Positions 1-8,444 of a DNA stretch of 64,000 nt are shown here, piece by piece. The first letter of the stretch is position 1. Each line of letters starts with the position of its first letter. The notes beneath the pieces were generated by a model. It was not told the origin of the DNA, ran no database searches, and saw only the letters and a program-made list of their open reading frames with translations. The position numbers were made by a program, and so were the translations under genes. Source of the DNA: Saprospiraceae bacterium (GTDB lineage Bacteria > Bacteroidota > Bacteroidia > Chitinophagales > Saprospiraceae); assembly GCA_019638455.1 (NCBI GenBank), contig JAHBTU010000003.1, positions 310,001 to 374,000 on the forward strand, given 5' to 3'.

Positions 1-235
1 CGGATTTTGATTCGAGCGCCATTTCGTCGTTGAGCCTGCCCGCGAAAATCTGGCGGTAAGCCTGTTCTTTGTCAGGCAAATCGCGCCCGTTTTTCAGCGA
101 TTTTTCCAGCACGTCGAGCAGGGCCGGCACTTCGCTGCGCTGGTTGAAGAAGGGGTTGCGGACGAATTTTTTCAGCCCGCGCAATTCCTCTTTTGAGAGG
201 GTGCGGAGGAGGCGTAGCAGGCGGCTTTTTTCCAT
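1..235 (-). CDS. Conserved hypothetical protein, N-terminal part only
   Basis: A reverse-strand frame begins with ATG at 235 and runs open to the window edge, giving 78 residues. It starts MEKSRLLRLLRTLSKEELRG and contains KKFVRNPFFNQR. This kind of N-terminus (a 'ring' of leucines, then a K/R-rich 'KFVRxPFFNQR' stretch) is familiar from long hypothetical proteins of Saprospiria; I know no function for them. No signal peptide is seen, so it is probably cytoplasmic. It is divergent from the T9SS protein at 423, and the AT-rich gap between them (236-422) probably holds both promoters. The remainder of the gene lies outside the window. Confidence 0.7.
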   Translation of the reverse strand, partial: MEKSRLLRLLRTLSKEELRGLKKFVRNPFFNQRSEVPALLDVLEKSLKNGRDLPDKEQAYRQIFAGRLNDEMALESKS

Positions 236-422
236 GAGATTTCCAAATCAAAAACTTTTTTTAATAGACAAACGCGCAACAAAAAAATACTGAAAATCAA
301 TTTTTTAAAAATAATTTTTGAAAAAAAACTTGTTACAAAGTCTAAAATTTGTTTTTGCTCGCTTGCATCGAAGCGGTCACTTTTGTACCGTGAAAAGTTT
401 CATTTATCAAAAAGGGTTTTCC

Positions 423-3272
423 ATGCGCGTCCATCTACTTTTGAAAAAGGCGATTATTCTCTTTTTTTCACTTGCAGCGGCTTTCTCGTCGCGGTCGCAG
501 GTGACGATTTCTGGTAACATTGTGAATGTCGCCACTGGCAACGGGCTTGCCGAGGTGAGTGTGCAGCTGGCCAGCGCCACCGACACGCTTCATCAACTGA
601 CGGACGACAATGGCAATTATTCTTTTTCTGTGCCGGCGGGGGGTACTTACATCGTCACCCCTGAAAAAAACGACAATCCTTTGGTGGGCATTGGCACGCT
701 GGATTTGGTGCTGGTCGGCAAATACATACTTGGAGAAATACCATTCACCTCGCCTTATCAAATCATCGCCGCTGATATTGACGGCTCAAACAGCGTGGAG
801 GCGGAGGATACGACGGCGCTGCGGAAGGCGATTTTGGGCATCTACGAGGATGTGCCTAAATCGTGGCGATTCGTGCCAACGAACTATGTGTTCCCAAATC
901 CGCAAGACCCGTTTCCTTTCCCTGAATCGGTGGTGTTGGAGAATCTTTCGAGCGATGTGGGGGGAGTGGATTTTGTGGGGGTGCAGGTGGGGAAGATACC
1001 GTTTGCGGGGCAAGGCGTGTCCGTCATGTCTGGCAAAATCACGACCCCGTGGGGCGTTCCATTGGTCGGCTTCCCCATTTTTTTGTTGGATGGCAACTCT
1101 AACGTAGTGGCCACTACCTTCACCAACAATGCAGGTCAATACGCGCTTGTCGCCCCCGATGGCGGCACTTATTTTTTCAAACTGCACAACCCCGGCAACC
1201 CGCTCAATGGCGTGACCGCCAACGACGTGGATTTGATAACCAAGCACATCCTCGGCCTCGAACCGCTGTCCGCGCCTTACGGGTTGATGGCTGCCGATGT
1301 GAATCGTTCCAATAGCGTCACTACTGCGGATGTTGCGCAGGTAAATGATTTGATTGCCGGGGAAATCGCCAATTTTTCATCGGGGCTTTCTTGGGTCTTT
1401 GTGGATGCCAATGATTCTTTTCCCAATCCCATAAATCCGTTCGCAAACCAATTTTTTCCTGCCGGTTCTTTCACCCAACTCGATTTTTACGCTATCAAAT
1501 TGGGCGACGTGGACGGCGACGCGCTGCTCGACCCGGCCAGTTTGGGCGCTTATGATTGGTCGCCTGCCCTCATTGACGGCACGTTGGACGTGGACGACAA
1601 TAGTGATTGTGTGGGCGATGCCATTAGCCAAACGTGGTTAAATTGGCTCGTGCGGGCGGAAGGCAACGAGGGCGTTTTTTACATAGTGGTCGAGTCAGTT
1701 GGTTCTTACAACCTGCCTGTGCCGGAGGGTGAGTATGCCGTGACGCTCGTCAGCCCAAGCCCGCTTTGGGAGGTTTGCCCGCCAACAGCCAATACGGTGC
1801 AAGCCTCGGCAAACAGTATTGTTTCTGTAGATTTTGTTGCAAAAAAACTGAGCCACTGCCCCTTTCTCGAAATTGACCTCGCTGCCCCTTTCCTCCGTCG
1901 CTGCTTCGACAATCCCTACGCTGTCTTTTATTGCAACAAAGGCACGGCGCCTGCCGAAAATGTCTTTATCGAAATCGAGTTCGACCCCGAACTCTCGGTG
2001 GTGAGCAGCAGCAGCCCTTGGTCGTCGGTGAATGGGAACACTTACACTTTCCAAGTGGGCAACTTGGATGTGGGGGCGTGTGGCAGCTTCAGCGTGGTGG
2101 TGAACGTGAGTTGCGATGCCGCGTTGGGGCAAACCCATTGCTCAGAAGCGCGGATTTTCCCCGACACGCTTTGCCTGCCGCCCGACCCCGCATGGAGCGG
2201 CGCGAACTTGGAAATAACGGGCGAGTGCCTCGACGGCGAGGTGATTTTCACCATCATCAACACGGGCGACGATATGCTCGGGCCTATGGAATACATCGTC
2301 ATTGAGGACATTATGATTCAGATGAGCGGCCAGGCCATCTTTTTGGCTGCCGGGGAAAGCCAGACCATCACCCTGCCAGCCAATGGCTCTACTTGGCGCC
2401 TTGAACTGCCTCAGGTGCCTCATCACCCCTGGAACACGCTCATCACGGCGGCGGTGGAGGGCTGCGGCGAAAACGCGGGCGGCACGTTCAGCCTCGGTTT
2501 TGTCACTCTTTTCCCCGACGGCGACGAGGCGCCTTTTGTGGACGTGGATTGCCGGGAAAACATCGGCTCCTTCGACCCGAACGACAAACAGGGTTTCCCG
2601 CGCGGGGTGTTTGAGGAGCATTATATTCCGAAAGGCACTGAAATCGAGTACCTGATTCGTTTCCAAAACACGGGCACGGACACGGCTTTCACGGTGATGA
2701 TACTCGACACGCTCTCGCCGCATCTCGATATTGCCACCCTGCGGCCCGGGGGGAGCAGCCATCCGTACCATTTCAATGTGTTGGGTTCCGGCGTGTTGCA
2801 GTTTCTGTTTGCCAACATCATGCTCCCCGACAGCAACGTGAACGAGCCTGCCTCGAACGGCTATGTCGAGTTCAGCATCAAGCCCTACACCGAGTTGCCC
2901 AACAATACGGTCATCGAAAATCAGGCGGGCATCTTTTTCGATTTCAACGAGCCAATCATCACGAACCAGACATGGCACACCATCGGCGAGAAGTATCTCA
3001 ATGTGTCAACGGTGGTGTTTCGGCCCGGTGTCCAACTCAACGTCTATCCCAACCCGACCTCCGGGCGGGCGACGTTTTTCCTTAAATCGGCCACACCGAT
3101 AGAAGGCGCCCTGCGCTTGCTTGATTTGCGGGGAAGATTGGTGCGCACGCAGCGATTCAGTACCAATGTGTTTGAAATGGACGCAGCGGGTTTGCTGCCG
3201 GGCATGTACTTTTTCCAGTTGGAATCGAAAGGCGGCGTGGTGGCTGCGGGTAAATTGGTGGTGCAGCGGTGA
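423..3272 (+). CDS. Secreted T9SS type A protein with dockerin-like repeats
   Basis: 949-residue secreted protein. I start it at the ATG at 423 because the signal peptide (MRVHLLLKKAIILFFSLAAA, cut near SRSQ) follows directly; the frame is open from 318, but that extension would bury the signal. Order: carboxypeptidase-regulatory-like beta sandwich (~30-80), a first dockerin-like segment with the Ca-loop-like DIDGSNSVEAED (~118), a second regulatory-like repeat, a second loop DVNRSNSVTTAD (~292) and LGDVDGDALLD (~360), then a conserved-repeat domain starting at SFDPNDKQ (~716) typical of Bacteroidota surface proteins. A type A T9SS sorting domain closes it (VYPNPTSG ~872, ending GKLVVQR). It is probably exported by T9SS and anchored or released at the surface. 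No enzyme domain is visible; an adhesive or structural role is inference. Confidence 0.9.
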   Translation: MRVHLLLKKAIILFFSLAAAFSSRSQVTISGNIVNVATGNGLAEVSVQLASATDTLHQLTDDNGNYSFSVPAGGTYIVTPEKNDNPLVGIGTLDLVLVGKYILGEIPFTSPYQIIAADIDGSNSVEAEDTTALRKAILGIYEDVPKSWRFVPTNYVFPNPQDPFPFPESVVLENLSSDVGGVDFVGVQVGKIPFAGQGVSVMSGKITTPWGVPLVGFPIFLLDGNSNVVATTFTNNAGQYALVAPDGGTYFFKLHNPGNPLNGVTANDVDLITKHILGLEPLSAPYGLMAADVNRSNSVTTADVAQVNDLIAGEIANFSSGLSWVFVDANDSFPNPINPFANQFFPAGSFTQLDFYAIKLGDVDGDALLDPASLGAYDWSPALIDGTLDVDDNSDCVGDAISQTWLNWLVRAEGNEGVFYIVVESVGSYNLPVPEGEYAVTLVSPSPLWEVCPPTANTVQASANSIVSVDFVAKKLSHCPFLEIDLAAPFLRRCFDNPYAVFYCNKGTAPAENVFIEIEFDPELSVVSSSSPWSSVNGNTYTFQVGNLDVGACGSFSVVVNVSCDAALGQTHCSEARIFPDTLCLPPDPAWSGANLEITGECLDGEVIFTIINTGDDMLGPMEYIVIEDIMIQMSGQAIFLAAGESQTITLPANGSTWRLELPQVPHHPWNTLITAAVEGCGENAGGTFSLGFVTLFPDGDEAPFVDVDCRENIGSFDPNDKQGFPRGVFEEHYIPKGTEIEYLIRFQNTGTDTAFTVMILDTLSPHLDIATLRPGGSSHPYHFNVLGSGVLQFLFANIMLPDSNVNEPASNGYVEFSIKPYTELPNNTVIENQAGIFFDFNEPIITNQTWHTIGEKYLNVSTVVFRPGVQLNVYPNPTSGRATFFLKSATPIEGALRLLDLRGRLVRTQRFSTNVFEMDAAGLLPGMYFFQLESKGGVVAAGKLVVQR

Positions 3273-3307
3273 GACTGGAAAAAGAACGGCAAACGATGCT
3301 TTCAAAA

Positions 3308-3781
3308 CTATTTGAAAATCTCTGCCAAATCGAGTTCGATGTCCAGATTTTTATCTTTCAAAATGTCTTTGCCCGAGTAGATGTCGTAATCTTCTGGAGA
3401 GTAAAAAACGTAAATCGTTTTCAAGTCAGGCAGCGCCAGCCAATAAGATTGCACTCCCGAAGCGAAGTATTCGGCGCGTTTTACCATGAGTTCCGACAAA
3501 TCCTGTTTGGCGGAAAGTATTTCTACAACACCAAGTGGCACTTCGCTCATCCGGACTTCGTTGTCGCCGGGAATGAAATCCATTGGAGGGTAAATGGCGA
3601 GGTCAGGTACTCGTTCCCGAATAGGGAGGCCTAAGTTGACTTCGGGCAATACCTTGAACCTGTCATTATATTTGAGGAAAAGTTGGATAAGAAGGTTTCC
3701 CTGAATGATAGCGTGATGTTTGTCTGGCATGGGCTTTCCGCGTTCGATTTCGTATTCGCTAAGTGCGGCGGTATTTGTCAT
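3308..3781 (-). CDS. Uma2-family (DUF820) putative endonuclease
   Basis: 157 residues. The core LPEVNLGLPIRERVPDLAIY, followed by PLGVVEILSAKQDLSELMVK and YWLALPDLKTIYVF, matches the Uma2/DUF820 family, a PD-(D/E)XK-like fold. The D of 'VPDLAIY', the E of 'VVEILS' and the K of 'MVKRAEYF' fit the usual acidic/lysine active-site pattern. These proteins are abundant and usually multicopy in cyanobacteria and Saprospiria; their biological role is not established. Start ATG at 3781. A second, broken member lies at 52960-53538. The gene is convergent with the T9SS protein (35-base gap). Confidence 0.88.
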   Translation of the reverse strand: MTNTAALSEYEIERGKPMPDKHHAIIQGNLLIQLFLKYNDRFKVLPEVNLGLPIRERVPDLAIYPPMDFIPGDNEVRMSEVPLGVVEILSAKQDLSELMVKRAEYFASGVQSYWLALPDLKTIYVFYSPEDYDIYSGKDILKDKNLDIELDLAEIFK

Positions 3782-4057
3782 TGCAGTTCAGATTTTTTCC
3801 CAAAAGTAAATTAGATTTTTCAAACCTCAAAAAAACGGCTGCACGGCAGCAGCCAGCCGGGCAGAAACAGTGTGGGAAATTGCGTTTCAGTGGAGGAAAA
3901 TAGGGAAAGCACCCGACTTCATTCGCTCCCGCCGGCAGCCGTTTATTTCTTTTTTGAACACAGCCGGCACCGAAAAACGCCGATTTCACCGAAGGTTTTC
4001 AAAAAAAACAAACTTGTGAAAATCAGCGCCTTTCGGTGTCAGCCGTGTTCAATCAAT

Positions 4058-6490
4058 CTACGCCGAACAAGCCTCGCACGTCGGGTCGTCCAAACTGCAC
4101 ACCTTGCCTGTGGCTATGGGTTCGGGCACCGACATTTCGATGGGCTTCGGCTCCTCTCTTGCTGGAATCGTCGCGCTGACGACCGGGTTGTCGGCCTTCG
4201 CGTTTGCCACGAACTTCTGCTGGTGTTTTTGGCCGAGGGTGAACTTGATGGGGTCGGTCGCGGCCTTTGAGCGGAGGTAGTACATACCAGTCTTCAAGCC
4301 CTTTTGCCATGCGTAGAAGTGCATGGAGGAGAGTTTTGCAAACGTGGGAGCCTCCATGAACACGTTGAGGCTCTGGCTTTGGCAGATGAAAGCGCCCCTA
4401 TCCGCGCTCATGTCTATGATGACTTTTTGGCTGATTTCGTAGGCGGTTTTATACACGTCACGCACTTGTTTCGGGATGTCTTCGATGCCCTGAATGGAGC
4501 CGTTGGCGGCCATGATGGCTTCGCGCATTTCCTCGTTCCAAAGGCCGAGGCGCACGAGGTCGCGCATGAGATGTTTGTTCACCACGATGTGCTCGCCCGC
4601 GAGGGTGCGGCGCGTGTAGAGGTTGCTGGTGTAAGGTTCGAAGCACTCGTTGTTGCCCAAAATCTGGCTTGTGGAGGCCGTCGGCATGGGCGCGAGCAGG
4701 AGCGAATTGCGCACGCCGACTTTTTTCACGCGCTCGCGCAGGCTGTCCCAATCCCAGCGTTTTGAGGGCGACACGCCCCACAGGTCGAACTGGAACATTC
4801 CCTTGCTGATGGGTGAGCCTTTGAAGGTCTCGTACGCGCCGTGTTTTTCCGCCTGATTGCAGCTTTCGGTGACGGCGGCAAAGTAGATGGTCTCGAAAAT
4901 GTCCTTGTTCAACTGTTTGGCCGCCTCGCTGTCGAACGCCATGCCGAGCAGGATGAACGTGTCGGCCAAGCCTTGCACGCCGAGACCGATGGGGCGGTGG
5001 CGCATGTTCGAGTTCCGCGCTTCGGGAATCGGGTAGTAGTTGATGTCAATGACTTTGTTCAAATTGCGCGTGACGACGCGGGTGATTTCGGCCAATTTTT
5101 CAAAATCAAACTGGCCGTCGCGGACGAATTTCGGCAAGGCGAGCGAAGCCAGATTGCACACGGCCACCTCGTCCTTCGAGGTGTACTCGATGATTTCGGT
5201 GCAGAGGTTCGACGAGCGGATGGTGCCGAGATTTTGCTGGTTGCTCTTCTTGTTCGCCGCGTCTTTGTAGAGGATGTACGGCGTGCCGGTCTCGATTTGG
5301 CTTTCGAGGATGGCATTCCACAGCTCGCGGGCCTTCACCGTTTTGCGCTGGCGGCCTTCCTGCTCGTACTGGTGGTAGAGCGCCTCGAATTTTGCGCCGT
5401 ACACGTCGAAGAGCCCCGGCGCTTCGTTCGGGTCGAAGAGCGACCAATCCTTGTCGGCTTTCACGCGCTCCATAAACAAATCGCAAATCCATAGCGCGTA
5501 GAAGAGGTCGCGGGCGCGCATTTCTTCCTTGCCGTGATTCTTTTTCAATTCCAAAAACTCGAACACGTCGGCGTGCCAGGGTTCGAGGTAAACGGCGAAT
5601 GCGCCTTTGCGTTTGCCGCCGCCTTGGTCCACATACCGTGCCGCGTCGTTGAACACGCGCAACATCGGGATGATGCCGTTGCTGGTGCCGCCCGTGCCTT
5701 TGATGTAGGAGCCGGTGGCGCGGATGTTGTGGATGCTGAGGCCGATGCCGCCCGCCGACTGCGAGATGAGGGCGCAGCGCGAGAGGGTCTCGAAGATGCC
5801 TGCGATGCTGTCCTCCGTCATGCTGAGCAGGAAGCACGACGAGAGTTGCGGCTTGGGTGTGCCGGCGTTGAAGAGGGTGGGCGTGGCGTGGATAAACCAT
5901 CGCTCGCTCATCAGGTTGTAGGTCTCGATGGCTGCGTCAATGTCTTCGCCGTGAATGCCGACGGCGACGCGCATGAAGAGGTGTTGCGGGCGCTCCACCA
6001 CTTTGCCGTTCATGCGCATGAGGTAGGAGCGTTCGAGGGTTTTGAAGCCGAAGTAGTCGAACTCGAAATCGCGGTCGAAGATGATGGCGCTTTCGAGGCG
6101 TTCCTTGTGCTTCATCACGATTTTGTAGGTGTCGTCGCCGATGAGGCCCGCGCGGTCGCCGGTTTTCGGGTCAATGTAGTGGTACAGTTCGTGTATCACC
6201 TTGCCGAAGGATTTTTCAGTCTCCTTGTGGAGGTTGCTCACGGCGATGCGCGCGGCCAACAGGGCGTAGTCGGGGTGGACGGTGGCCATGGTGGCGGCGG
6301 TTTCAGCCGCGAGGTTGTCGAGTTCCACGGTCGTCACGCCGTCGTAGAGACCCATGATGACCTTTTTGGAGACCTCGATGAGGTTGACGTAGTTGGTGTC
6401 GAGGTTGTAGGTGAGTTTGCGCAAGCGCGCCGTGATTTTGTCGAAGGACACCTCTTCGCGGCGCCCGGAACGTTTGATTACTTGCATCAT
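4058..6490 (-). CDS. nrdA: Ribonucleoside-diphosphate reductase, alpha (large) subunit, class I
   Basis: 810 residues. Reduces NDPs to dNDPs in the cytoplasm together with the NrdB radical subunit. Residues 3-90 form an ATP-cone (activity site, VIKRSGRREEVSFDKI). The active site shows C219 in QLSSCFLL, then N428/C430/E432 in the motif NLCTE, and a late SLLLAPMPTASTSQ loop. The C-terminus DDPTCEACSA supplies the shuttle CxxC pair re-reduced by thioredoxin/glutaredoxin. Length is normal for class Ia. Unusually, nrdB is not adjacent but lies 1.95 kb upstream on the same strand. Four TTCGATT-like direct repeats lie 14-45 bases before the start codon and may be a regulatory site. Confidence 0.98.
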   Translation of the reverse strand: MMQVIKRSGRREEVSFDKITARLRKLTYNLDTNYVNLIEVSKKVIMGLYDGVTTVELDNLAAETAATMATVHPDYALLAARIAVSNLHKETEKSFGKVIHELYHYIDPKTGDRAGLIGDDTYKIVMKHKERLESAIIFDRDFEFDYFGFKTLERSYLMRMNGKVVERPQHLFMRVAVGIHGEDIDAAIETYNLMSERWFIHATPTLFNAGTPKPQLSSCFLLSMTEDSIAGIFETLSRCALISQSAGGIGLSIHNIRATGSYIKGTGGTSNGIIPMLRVFNDAARYVDQGGGKRKGAFAVYLEPWHADVFEFLELKKNHGKEEMRARDLFYALWICDLFMERVKADKDWSLFDPNEAPGLFDVYGAKFEALYHQYEQEGRQRKTVKARELWNAILESQIETGTPYILYKDAANKKSNQQNLGTIRSSNLCTEIIEYTSKDEVAVCNLASLALPKFVRDGQFDFEKLAEITRVVTRNLNKVIDINYYPIPEARNSNMRHRPIGLGVQGLADTFILLGMAFDSEAAKQLNKDIFETIYFAAVTESCNQAEKHGAYETFKGSPISKGMFQFDLWGVSPSKRWDWDSLRERVKKVGVRNSLLLAPMPTASTSQILGNNECFEPYTSNLYTRRTLAGEHIVVNKHLMRDLVRLGLWNEEMREAIMAANGSIQGIEDIPKQVRDVYKTAYEISQKVIIDMSADRGAFICQSQSLNVFMEAPTFAKLSSMHFYAWQKGLKTGMYYLRSKAATDPIKFTLGQKHQQKFVANAKADNPVVSATIPAREEPKPIEMSVPEPIATGKVCSLDDPTCEACSA

Positions 6491-6502
6491 GATTGGAATG
6501 AT

Positions 6503-6537
6503 TTCGATTTTTCGATTGATTCGATTAGTTCGATTGG
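6503..6537 (-). promoter_or_regulatory. Four tandem TTCGATT-type repeats upstream of nrdA
   Basis: Immediately 5' of the nrdA start codon (6490) the + strand carries CGATT at 6505, 6513, 6522 and 6531, that is (T)TCGATT with 8-9 base spacing. Such a compact array in a leader is compatible with a regulator site or a simple-sequence expansion. No NrdR-box-like palindrome was seen here. Function is inference. Confidence 0.4.
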
Positions 6538-6563
6538 TGTGGGTTGTGTGTTATGTTTCGATT

Positions 6564-6866
6564 TTAGCGATGATTTACAGTTTCGTATATCGGAATGAGG
6601 TCATTTTCAATGTATTGTCTCAGCAGGGCGTTCTTCACGGCGCCTTCGGTCACCAAATCCACCCGGATGCCCAAGACATCGGACAACTCTTGTTCGAGTT
6701 GCACCAATTTGAGCAAACCGATATGCTCCTGCAAGCGAATCAGCACATCGAGATCGCTGTCGGGGCGGTGGTCGCCGCGCGCCCGCGAGCCGAAAATGCC
6801 TATCCTGACTGGCTGGTAATGCCGGAGAATGGCGATGATTTGCTGTTGTTGCTGGGCGCTGAGCAT
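6564..6866 (-). CDS. MNT-type nucleotidyltransferase-domain protein
   Basis: 100 residues from the ATG at 6866. The nucleotidyltransferase signature GSRARGDHRPDSDLDVLI is complete: the GS pair and the two Asp metal ligands of D-x-D. Small proteins of this family usually form the MNT antitoxin half of HEPN/MNT pairs, which AMPylate and silence the HEPN toxin. No HEPN partner is visible on either side in this window, so the pairing is unproven. A longer in-frame start at 6941 exists but would read through a hairpin repeat, so I prefer 6866. The stop codon is 73 bases before nrdA. Confidence 0.85.
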   Translation of the reverse strand: MLSAQQQQQIIAILRHYQPVRIGIFGSRARGDHRPDSDLDVLIRLQEHIGLLKLVQLEQELSDVLGIRVDLVTEGAVKNALLRQYIENDLIPIYETVNHR

Positions 6867-6891
6867 GGTTTTAGTCGTTGTGATGCCCGGA

Positions 6892-6937
6892 ACGTTTTTT
6901 GCCGTTGTTGACATCCCCACCAACAATGGCAAGAACA
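6892..6937. repeat. R3 hairpin repeat, copy 1
   Basis: The segment TGCCGTTGTTG...CAACAATGGCA can fold on itself and is followed by AGAAC. A closely similar segment is found at 7490-7535. The two copies flank the R1 repeat and the small HTH-like gene. Confidence 0.6.
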
Positions 6938-6956
6938 CCAAGCAGGTAGCGGAGTG

Positions 6957-7133
6957 ATACCCAGATTAAAGATGATTTGAACCTGCCGGTTGGCAAGGCA
7001 GGGATTTCCTTGATTGATTTGCATGATTTCCAAAGGATTGCGAGCACCGTTCGTTCAAAACCACCTTGTCGGACCCTGTACTCAGGGGCTTGCCCGGCCA
7101 AGTGAAGCGGACGGGGCTGATTTGCGTTGACTA
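6957..7133 (+). repeat. R1 dispersed repeat, copy a (177 bp)
   Basis: Begins ATACCCAGATTAAAGATGAT and ends TTTGCGTTGACTA. Nearly identical to the copies at 50171-50350 and 53561-53740 and, inverted, at 25699-25878. It retains the 49-codon open frame typical of the family (TQIKDDLNLPV ... SGACPAK stop). It lies between the nucleotidyltransferase and the small HTH-like gene. Confidence 0.95.
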
Positions 7134-7140
7134 GAGTGGC

Positions 7141-7389
7141 CTAAGTCTGGCTTCCAGTTGGGGTTTGATATGTTTTTCTTACTTCATCGAAGGTTAGATT
7201 GCCGTCAGCAACCATTTTTTTCAAAAAATAATGAATCACCCAGTTTTTGTGTTTCCCGTTTGAGCTACTAACTATTCCTAGATTCCTAGCAATTTCAATG
7301 GAGCGCTGGTTAGGAGATTTCTGGAGCAACTCAATCACCGCTTCTTTAAGAAGCGAAATTCCTTCTTGAGCCTTTTCTTTTGGTGTCAT
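7141..7389 (-). CDS. Small winged-helix-like hypothetical protein
   Basis: 82 residues, start ATG at 7389. The central part, NQRSIEIARNLGIVSS...NWVIHYFLKKMVADGNLTFD, reads as a helix-turn-helix followed by a beta-wing: 'SIEIARNLGI' as recognition region and 'MVADGNLTF' as wing. This resembles the short winged-helix proteins often annotated hypothetical near restriction or toxin genes. It ends 7 bases after the R1 repeat and is flanked by two R3 hairpins, so the module R3-R1-gene-R3 may have moved together. DNA binding is inference; no partner is identified. Confidence 0.6.
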   Translation of the reverse strand: MTPKEKAQEGISLLKEAVIELLQKSPNQRSIEIARNLGIVSSSNGKHKNWVIHYFLKKMVADGNLTFDEVRKTYQTPTGSQT

Positions 7390-7489
7390 TAGTGCAACAT
7401 TTAAGGTTGAAAACGGTGGAATGAGGAGCTAATCAAATGCACATGGCTTTCAATGGGTCAAAGTCAAATAGTGTCGTCGCTTCGAGTCC

Positions 7490-7535
7490 GGCATTTGTTG
7501 CCGTTGTTGGTGTCCCCGCCAACAACGGCAAGAAC
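7490..7535. repeat. R3 hairpin repeat, copy 2
   Basis: TGCCGTTGTTGGTGTCCCCG and its complement CAACAACGGCA form a strong hairpin, followed by AGAAC. Related to copy 1 at 6892-6937. It abuts the stop codon of the lipoprotein at 7536 and could serve as its terminator. Confidence 0.6.
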
Positions 7536-7931
7536 TCATTTCACTTCTATCCCTTTCCCAAAACCGTATTCAACCCCTTCTTTTTTTAGCGTGATGTTTG
7601 CCATGTAAAAGCCTGGTTCAAGGGGCTGAATCGAGTGTTTGACAAATTCCCGTGCTGTCGGCAGCGTGGTGTGGTAAGAATCCAGCACGACGCTCGAGTT
7701 GTTGATTTTTGTGAAGGTCATCGTGTAGTCGCGGTAGAAGGTGTTTCCCAATTGCGTGACCACCACCGTGAAATCCAGCCTTCGGTCGTCATTGCCTATT
7801 TGCGTGGTCATGGCATCTTGAAAAAGGATGTTCACCTCAACTTCGGGATTTTCTTTCTGACAAGTCATTGTCGTGAACACCAATAGGCCTCCAAAAAGGA
7901 TAAAACTGAAAAAACGGGTGGTATTCATCAT
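7536..7931 (-). CDS. Putative lipoprotein, unknown function
   Basis: About 130 residues from the tandem ATGs at 7931/7928. The N-terminus MNTTRFFSFILFGGLLVFTT followed by MTCQKE is a type II signal with an imperfect lipobox (T-M-T-C). The rest (DAMTTQIGNDDRRLDFTVVV...YRDYTMTFTKINNSSVVLD) is beta-rich and of unknown family. It is probably an envelope lipoprotein. It shares the strand of nrdA and nrdB, and no functional link to them can be read. The open frame extends further upstream, but that would move the signal inside the protein. Confidence 0.65.
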   Translation of the reverse strand: MMNTTRFFSFILFGGLLVFTTMTCQKENPEVEVNILFQDAMTTQIGNDDRRLDFTVVVTQLGNTFYRDYTMTFTKINNSSVVLDSYHTTLPTAREFVKHSIQPLEPGFYMANITLKKEGVEYGFGKGIEVK

Positions 7932-8014
7932 CGAAGAAGTTTGAAAGATGAGCCGGACATTGTGATTGCCGCCAACCGAGAAACCAGCCGGCGGCAATCC
8001 ATTGAGGCGGATGA

Positions 8015-8350
8015 TTAGGCAGCTGTCGTGTCTTCCACCGTTGCGTCGGGCGCGTTGCGCTTCACCGAGTCAATGCCGTTTTCGCACGATGCCGAGCTTT
8101 CGTACATTTCGCTGGTGCCGATGACTTGGCCGTTGGTGGCTTTCAGGTTGAAGTACGGCTTGCCGTTGGAGGATGTCAGGCGCTCAAAACGAGCGTCGTC
8201 TTGTGCATTTTTGCGCACGGATTCGACACCGTTCATGCAAGTGTCTTTGCTTTTGTAGCCTTGGCTGGTGAGGATAACTTGTCCGTTGGTGGCTTTCAAG
8301 TTGAATTGGTAGTCACCGTTGGCGCGCTGAGAAATCACGAATTTTCCCAT
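8015..8350 (-). CDS. YegP/DUF1508-family protein with two tandem repeats
   Basis: 111 residues made of two DUF1508 units: FVISQRANGDYQFNLKATNG ... and FERLTSSNGKPYFNLKATNG .... Each has the hallmark 'FNLKATNGQVIxTS' and ends with a 'C...GI.SV+.NA' helix. The family is small, widespread and probably cytoplasmic, with no well-established function. Length equals that of E. coli YegP, also a tandem pair. Start ATG at 8350. It sits 94 bases downstream of nrdB in the same direction. Confidence 0.93.
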   Translation of the reverse strand: MGKFVISQRANGDYQFNLKATNGQVILTSQGYKSKDTCMNGVESVRKNAQDDARFERLTSSNGKPYFNLKATNGQVIGTSEMYESSASCENGIDSVKRNAPDATVEDTTAA

Positions 8351-8444
8351 GTTGAAAAATGTTTGTTGAGAAATATGGTTAATGTTCGATAGAGCGATAA
8401 AAGTAGTATTTTTGCGTAATAGGGATGTGGAGGCACTTGTTTTC

